Part shown: piece by piece, positions 58,472-64,000 of the stretch
Position numbering within the stretch: position 1 is the stretch's first letter
Layout: every line of letters starts with the position of its first letter
Assembly: GCA_009193035.1 (NCBI GenBank)
Contig: SWDT01000008.1
Location: 372,001 to 436,000 of the forward strand
DNA length: 64,000 bases
Direction of reading: 5' to 3'
Origin: Halicephalobus mephisto
Lineage: Eukaryota > Nematoda > Chromadorea > Rhabditida > Panagrolaimidae
Program-made: the position numbers and the translations under genes
The notes under the pieces: model-generated
Database searches by the model: none
The model's input: the letters and a program-made list of their open reading frames with translations, nothing else
What the model was told of the DNA's origin: nothing

Positions 58472-60347
58472 ATGGGTTTAGTGAGCTATCTTTCGGAAGC
58501 ATCTAGTATCCGAGAAGATGGCCTCAGGCTTTTTCTAACTGTGTTGGCTGGGTATCCACTTGCAGCAATTCATAGAACGTTTCTTTACAATAAGCCTGCT
58601 CAAATTCAACATTTGGCTTTTGTGATTATTGGAATTTCTCTTTACCTTTTTAACTATGGTAAGTTGTTGTTTTTATAAAAATTTAAAAAATACAGTGTTT
58701 TTGATATGAATTTGTAGAAATTGAAGTGGCCTAAAATTGATTTTTTTTGTGATGAAGTTTTGTAATTTTATAAAAGTTAGTAATTGTAATTTTATGGAAA
58801 TTAGAAGAGTTATTACGAGATTGTCTTGATGGGGATTTGATAAACTTGATAGAAACTGAAATGGCCTAAAATTTGATTTTTTTGTAATTTAGTTTTTGGA
58901 AATATTCTTAGATTTAGGAACTTTTGGATTAGAGTCATGCGGGATATGAAACCTTTTCTACATCTTTGGGGACTGGTTTTTATATATTATATGTTGATGG
59001 GAAAGTGAAGAAAAAATAATTTATAAAATATTTCTAGTTTTGGAATATAAAAGGAAATTTCAGGGTACGAGATCTACCACAGCTTGATAAGTACCTTCCT
59101 TGCGTATGTGATTACAAATTTTGTTCCGGGGACAGCTCTTTCAGTGGCCTTGGCTCATATTTGTTTTCTGGGCCATTTACTCGTGGGATATTGGTTTGCA
59201 GAATCAGCTCAATATGACATTACTTGGACAACACCGTTTTGTATAATGACGTTGAGATTTATTGGACTTGTGATGGATGTATATGATGGACAACAAGCTA
59301 AAGAAAAATTAAAACCAGATCAAATTAAAACAGCAATTTCGGATCCTCCTGGATTATTGGAAATTGCTGCATATGGATATTTTTTTACAGGATCGTTTGT
59401 TGGTCCACAATTTTCACTTTCTCGTTTTCGTTCATTTGTTAATGGAGAATATTTGGAAAATGGACAAGTTCGTCAATCGAGTTTAATGGTCAGTATAAGA
59501 AGATTCTGTGCTGGTGTTACTTATGTTGTTCTAAATCAATGGTGTGTTGTGTGGATTCCAGATTCGTTTTTTAATTCAAAAGAATTTTTCAATTTACCAT
59601 TTTATTGGAAAATGATTTGGAATACTTTGTGGTTTAGAGGAACAATGTATCGTTATTGTGGAGCTTGGTGTATTACGGTAAGTTATTTTTTTTAAAAATT
59701 GTTTATATGTGGATGTTTTTTAGGAAGGAGCAGCGATTTTGACAGGACTTGGATATAATGGGAAGAATGACAGGGATGAAGATCAATGGGATGGTGTTAG
59801 AGATTTGCATATTTTCAAATGGGAACTTGGAAGTGATTATCAGTCAGTTATTGAATCTTTCAATTGTGGCACGAATAATTTTGCGAAGAATTACATTTTT
59901 AAACGTCTTAAATGGCTAGGAAACAAGTATTATTCTCATATTGTTACGTTGGTTTATTTGGCTGTTTGGCATGGTTATCATCTTGGATATTTTATGTTGT
60001 TCATATATGAATTTGCATGTGTGATTGCTCAAGATCAGCTTTATGCATTGATTAAAAGAACTCCTGGAGCAACTGAATTTTTCAATCAATCTCATGTTCG
60101 TCCATTTACATGGCTTTTTGGAAGAATCACAATCAATGTGTCGATGGCTTTTGCTTTCTTCACTTTTGGGTTGATTAAGAAGGAAATTTGGTGGGCTCCG
60201 ATTAAATCAATGTACTTTTATGGGTACATTATCTACTTTGTCGTCTGGCCAGTTCTTCATTATGTGCTTGTTCGTACTCTTCCAAGAAAACCGAAAGAGA
60301 AAGTAGAAACAAATGGACATATTCAAGAAGAGAAGAAGATCAATTAA
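58472..60347 (+). CDS. mboa-6: MBOAT lysophospholipid acyltransferase, LPCAT3/MBOAT5-like
   Basis: Three exons: 58472-58658, 59064-59677 and 59724-60347, about 474 residues, matching LPCAT3 in length. Many membrane helices are seen. Family landmarks are L-R-F-I-G-L-V-M-D-V-Y-D-G, the conserved G-Y-F-F-T-G-S-F-V-G-P-Q-F-S block, W-N-T-L-W-F-R-G-T-M-Y-R-Y and S-F-N-C-G-T-N-N-F (with the MBOAT asparagine). The catalytic histidine lies in L-A-V-W-H-G-Y-H-L-G-Y. The C-terminus is lysine-rich (E-E-K-K-I-N), like ER retention tails. LPCAT3-type enzymes put polyunsaturated acyl chains onto lysophosphatidylcholine and related lipids in the ER. The C. elegans counterpart would be mboa-6; orthology is inferred from the motifs. 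Confidence 0.87.
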
Positions 60348-60450
60348 AGCCACAAGTTTCCCAGATTTTTAGTTTTTTTTATTTAAGTATTAATCCAACG
60401 AGGTGGAAAATAATTTTAGTATATTTTGAAAGAAAAATTATAAATTGGAA

Positions 60451-60900
60451 TTACCCCAAAGCCTCAACGGCTTCTAGAGCTTTTTTAAGTTGGCCGTTTT
60501 TGTGAGCTGTGGCTGTTTCGTCTCCGCCGCCGAAGAATTTTCCTCCGATGAAGACTCGAGGAACGGATCTGGAAAAAAGTTGGAATTATTAAAGATAGTT
60601 GAAAATGTGGGAAAAGTGGTTGAGAATGTAGGGAGATGTTTGGAAGTGGATAAAGGGATGTTTGGGGATATATGAATTTTAAAAAACGAACCGTCCACCG
60701 GTGATTTTGTTGAGGTAATCCTGGATTTCTTGACAATCTGATCTGTTTTCGATTTCTAACCAGTAGAATGTGTCGGGTTTGTAAGCGAAGGATTCAAGAG
60801 CTTTCTTTGCTTTGTGACAGTATGGACAAGAAGATTTGGAAAATACGGCAACTTTGTAGTTTTTGATTTTGTCGTCGACGAAGGATTTAACAGATGCCAT
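60451..60900 (-). CDS. dithiol glutaredoxin (CPYC)
   Basis: Two exons: 60900-60692 and 60568-60451, 108 residues. The redox motif C-P-Y-C is at residues 25-28, preceded by A-V-F-S-K-S-S. T-G-G-R-S-V-P-R-V-F-I-G-G (cis-proline loop) and F-G-G-G-D-E-T glutathione-binding residues follow. It is a standard small cytosolic glutaredoxin that reduces protein disulfides and mixed glutathione disulfides. The ATG lies nine bases behind a GTTTCAG acceptor, a candidate trans-splice site. It is convergent with the MBOAT gene, with about 100 bases between stop codons. Confidence 0.92.
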
Positions 60901-62189
60901 TGTGAGGTCCTGAAACGAGTAATTATGAGGAATTTTGAGAAGTATTTGAGATATCATCATTAAAGTAAAAATAAAAATTCCGAAAAGTATTTAGTTCAAA
61001 TGTCATCAAAATAAAAATGATGGAAAATTTCGAAAAATATTAGGTTCAAATATCATCATTAAAGTAAGAATAAAAATTTTGAAAAGTATTTGATCAAAAT
61101 GTCATTAAAATAAAACTAAAAATTTCGAAAATTATTTATAGTTCAAATGTCATCATTAAATTAAAAATGATAAAAAAATTTCGAAAAATATTAGGTTCAA
61201 ATATCATCATTAAAGTAAAAATCAGAATTTTGAAAATTATTTGATCAAAATATCATCATTAAAGTAAAAATGAAAAATTCCGAAAATTATTTATAGTTCA
61301 AATGTCATCATTAAAGTAAGAATAAAAATTTTGAAAAGTATTTGATCAAAATATCATTAAAATAAAACTAAAAATTTCGAAAATTATTTATAGTTCAAAT
61401 ATCATCATCAAAGTAAAAATGATAAAAAATTTCGAAAAATATTATATCCAAATATCATCATTAAAGTAAAACTAAAAATTTCGAAAATTATTTATAGTTC
61501 AAATGTCATCAAAGTAAAAATGATAAAAAATTTCGAAAAATATTAGGTTCAAATATCATCATTAAAGTAAGAATAAAAATTTTGAAAAGTATTTGATCAA
61601 AATGTCATTAAAATAAAACTAAAAATTCCGAAAAGTATTTATAGTTCAAATGTCATCATTAAATTAAAAATGATAAAAAATTTCGAAAAATATTATATCC
61701 AAATATCATCATTAAAGTAAAACTAAAAATTTCGAAAATTATTTATAGTTCAAATGTCATCAAAATAAAAATGATAAAAAATTCCGAAAAATATTATATC
61801 CAAATATCATCATTAAAGTAAAAATTCCGAAAAGTATTTATAGTTCAAATGTCATCAAAATAAAAATGATGAAAAATTTCAAAAAATATTTGATTGAAAT
61901 ATCATCAAAATAAAAATGATGAAAATGAAATAGATAATTTCATCAGTTTTAAGCAACCAGACGAGAGTCAAATAATCAATATATCGATTGAAAAAACAAC
62001 AAACTAAAAATTGATTTTTGTATGACTGTAAATTTAATAAAAATAATTTTAAAAGGATTAAATCTGGCCATGTTGAAATGACAAATCAGAAAAATAATAA
62101 GAAATATAAAATTTTGTTGATTTTATTTCTTTAAATTTAACGAAAATTAAAGATAAGCAAAGTTAAAAGATCTGTGTCAGTCTATAAAG
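60901..62189. repeat. large minisatellite array, unit about 50 bp with longer higher-order period
   Basis: From about 60960 to 61935 the motif CAAATATCATCATTAAAGTA, AAAATGATAAAAAATTTCG, AAAAATATTAGGTT recurs. Variants include TTTGATCAAAATGTCATTAA and AATTATTTATAGTTCAAATG, arranged in a repeating order. From 61936 to 62189 the sequence is unique and AT-rich with no gene seen. Confidence 0.85.
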
Positions 62190-62194
62190 GAATC

Positions 62195-62650
62195 AATATT
62201 AAAATCAAAGATAAAATCCGCACTTTGCTTGCAAGATCCGGGCAGATCGGTTAGTATTTCTGTTCAGATTTATGAAAACTACGGAATCGAAATTGAAATC
62301 CGCACTTTGCATGCAACATCTGGGCAGATCGGTTAGTATTTCTGTTCAGATTTATAGATTTCGAAATCAAAGATAAAATCCACACTTTGCTTGCAAGATC
62401 CGGGCAGATAGGTTAGTATTTCTGCTCAGATTTATAGATTTCGAAATAAAAGATAAAATCCGCACTTTGCATGCAACATCCGGGCAGATCGGTTAGTATT
62501 TCTGCTCAGATTTATAGATTTCAAAATAAAAGATAAAAAAATACACTTTGCTTGTAGCATCCCGACTAGCATTTCTGTTTAGATTTATGAAGATTTCGAA
62601 ATCTAATTAAAACCTGCACTTTGCTTGTAATATTTGGGTAATTTCGCCTG
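62195..62650. repeat. tandem repeat, unit about 85 bp, about 5 copies
   Basis: Each unit has AAGATAAAATCCGCACTTTG, CTTGCAAGATCCGGGCAGAT, CGGTTAGTATTTCTGTTCAG and ATTTATAGATTTCGAAATC. The rightmost copies are degenerate. It is GC-richer than the surrounding DNA. Confidence 0.88.
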
Positions 62651-63097
62651 TTTAATTTTATGCAAAAATGTAATTTAATTTGATTTTGATGTCAGTCTCT
62701 TTATAAACTTCAGCACTAATTTTTTTGGAGATTGATTGGAAGAACAATAAAGAACAAAATATAAAAGTTGATGGATTAACATTCCGTAGAACTTTTTAGG
62801 ATTCAGTGGAAAATTCTGATAAGAATCTGAAAAAAGATATGCTTGCACTTTAAGTTCCATATTATATGACGGAATAAAGCTAAATGAAAAAATATAAAAA
62901 TACGGAAAAGTGAAGCATTTTTATATTCTTAATTTTTTGAATTTGTTTAGAAAAACAAAATCGAAAATTAAAAAAATCCCAAAACGTATTTAAAGTTGGA
63001 CGTATATGAGGAAATTCATTTAATTTCTCTTTATTGAAAAAAATCACTTAGAAACTATCAAATTTCTTATTTTTATTGATTTTAGAAACCTTCCGAG
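62651..63097. other. intergenic sequence, no gene seen
   Basis: AT-rich unique sequence. A 61-codon minus-strand open frame at 62675-62860 has no motif and lies in low-complexity surroundings. Confidence 0.4.
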
Positions 63098-63373
63098 TTA
63101 TGGATTTAGATAAAAATCTGATGATTTCTTGAAGGAATAACTTAACCGTCCATAATTGTTGGATCGGACATTATTTAAATGGAAGCTTGTATAACTTTGG
63201 TCCCGAAGGGAAATACCCTGAGGACCGACGAAAGGTGTACGGTTGTGCAATATTTCATAAGAGTTGTTTTCATATCTCGTGCTTCCAGCTCTATAAAGAT
63301 ATTTCATATGTTTCTCATCTACATGCGGATCCGGAACCCCTAATTGTGATTCAACAATAATAGTTTGCTTTCT
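63098..63373 (-). CDS. unassigned minus-strand open segment, possible terminal exon
   Basis: Open for 91 codons to a TAA at 63098. An in-frame ATG at 63307 would give 69 residues; codons further upstream also read like protein (L-G-V-P-D-P-H-V-D-E-K-H). The peptide is rich in tyrosine, serine and asparagine, with R-A-G-S-T-R-Y-E-N-N-S-Y and V-G-P-Q-G-I. Composition is less AT-biased than the flanks. No family is recognised. It could be the last exon of a gene extending past the right edge. Confidence 0.35.
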   Translation of the reverse strand, partial: RKQTIIVESQLGVPDPHVDEKHMKYLYRAGSTRYENNSYEILHNRTPFVGPQGISLRDQSYTSFHLNNVRSNNYGRLSYSFKKSSDFYLNP

Positions 63374-64000
63374 TTATTGTTAATGAATTTTCATATTTTG
63401 CTGTAGATATCATAGTGGTTGTGGTCTTTTTGAATAAAGCTTAGTGGTAGGTTGTAGGCCATTACTGTCTTAACAATTAGTGATCATATTTATTTACGTC
63501 AACAGCAAGAAAAATAAAGAAGAGCCTTCTTCCGTCCGGTAATGTAGCCGGATTCGACCAGCTCAGAAAAAGGATCAAAGATGAGATTAACTTGCTTTAT
63601 ATTGTCATACTTTTTGGTGTGTCGGCTGATTGGGGAGTGCCTTAAAGCATCGTGCAAGACTTCGGACAGCTTAAGTCCATCCTTTGTGATTACGTCATGA
63701 ATGATGATTTCACTTTGAATAATTACTCATAACTTTGATTTTTCATTCTAAAAGAAATAAACTCGATTTCAAGTTTTCCAACTTTTTAAAATACTTCCAT
63801 ATTATAGTATTTTATTTTGTAAAATTCCTTTTTGGAAAGTAATTCAGCTTTTTTCTAACATCATACTAATAAGGCCTAAAATCATCTGGGACAATTACAA
63901 ACCAACTTTTATTGGGGAAGATTATCTAGAAAATGCAGAAAATGCATCAAACATGAACGGAAAACTGTTTCCGATCGATCTTAATTCACAGTAATTTGAA
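63374..64000. other. right-edge sequence with a second minus-strand open segment (63499-63726)
   Basis: On the minus strand 63726-63499 is open for 75 codons to a TGA and reads D-V-I-T-K-D-G-L-K-L-S-E-V-L-H-D-A-L. It continues to F-D-P-F-S-E-L-V-E-S-G-Y-I-T-G-R-K-K, a protein-like amphipathic composition. No start codon is present and no clean splice link to 63373 could be drawn. It may be an exon or a decaying gene fragment. The remainder holds nothing I could identify. Confidence 0.3.

Noticed and set aside
1..64000. tRNA, rRNA or spliced-leader RNA genes
   Set aside because: I looked for tRNA B-box-like GGTTCGA, the SL1-type GGTTTAATTACCC and rRNA-like stretches and found no convincing candidate by eye; a covariance-model search would be decisive.

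Overview
This window comes from a nematode nuclear genome. The evidence is AT-rich DNA, introns ending in the nematode TTTTCAG-type acceptor, several start codons lying just behind an acceptor (candidate spliced-leader trans-splice sites), a tandem pair of Str-superfamily chemoreceptors, and a nematode-type secreted phospholipase A2. A rhabditid or related clade is likely, but I cannot name the species. Splice models below were read by eye; in each multi-exon gene given as complete, the intron phases close into one open frame.

Left (1-5.9 kb): two tandem srd-like 7TM chemoreceptor genes (+). 5.9-27.3 kb: two minus-strand genes in the same order of transcription. A giant 15-exon SZT2 homologue (KICSTOR complex, amino-acid/TORC1 signalling) is followed about 330 bp downstream by an Integrator subunit 10 (INTS10) homologue whose ATG sits directly behind an acceptor, so an operon is possible. 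27.3-27.7 kb: a divergent promoter region holding a degenerate tandem duplication. 27.7-34.7 kb (+): a DDX24/Mak5 RNA helicase and an SLC28 concentrative nucleoside transporter.

34.7-39.1 kb is gene-poor and repeat-rich. 39.1-44.8 kb (+) is an aldo-keto reductase with a secreted PLA2 gene nested antisense in its third intron. 45.7-46.6 kb (+) is a TatD-type nuclease (TATDN3-like), convergent with PRPP synthetase (46.6-48.1 kb, -). Further minus-strand genes are a single-pass membrane protein (48.6-50.8 kb) and a phospholipase B-like GDSL protein whose catalytic residues are all replaced (52.5-54.5 kb). 56.4-60.3 kb (+) holds a Ulp/SENP cysteine protease and an LPCAT3-like MBOAT acyltransferase, and 60.5-60.9 kb (-) a CPYC glutaredoxin. 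The right end (60.9-64 kb) is tandem repeats plus two unassigned minus-strand open segments.

The non-coding DNA is unusually structured. Almost every long intron carries a minisatellite. Two direct repeat pairs are nested in SZT2 introns; one pair makes the two introns flanking an 818-codon exon nearly identical. A near-perfect inverted repeat of about 285 bp flanks the SZT2/DDX24 promoter. A family of at least four CACACAAAA-ended MITE-like elements and one pogo/Tigger-like MITE with TA target duplications are present. The most biologically interesting single gene is the apparently dead phospholipase B paralogue.
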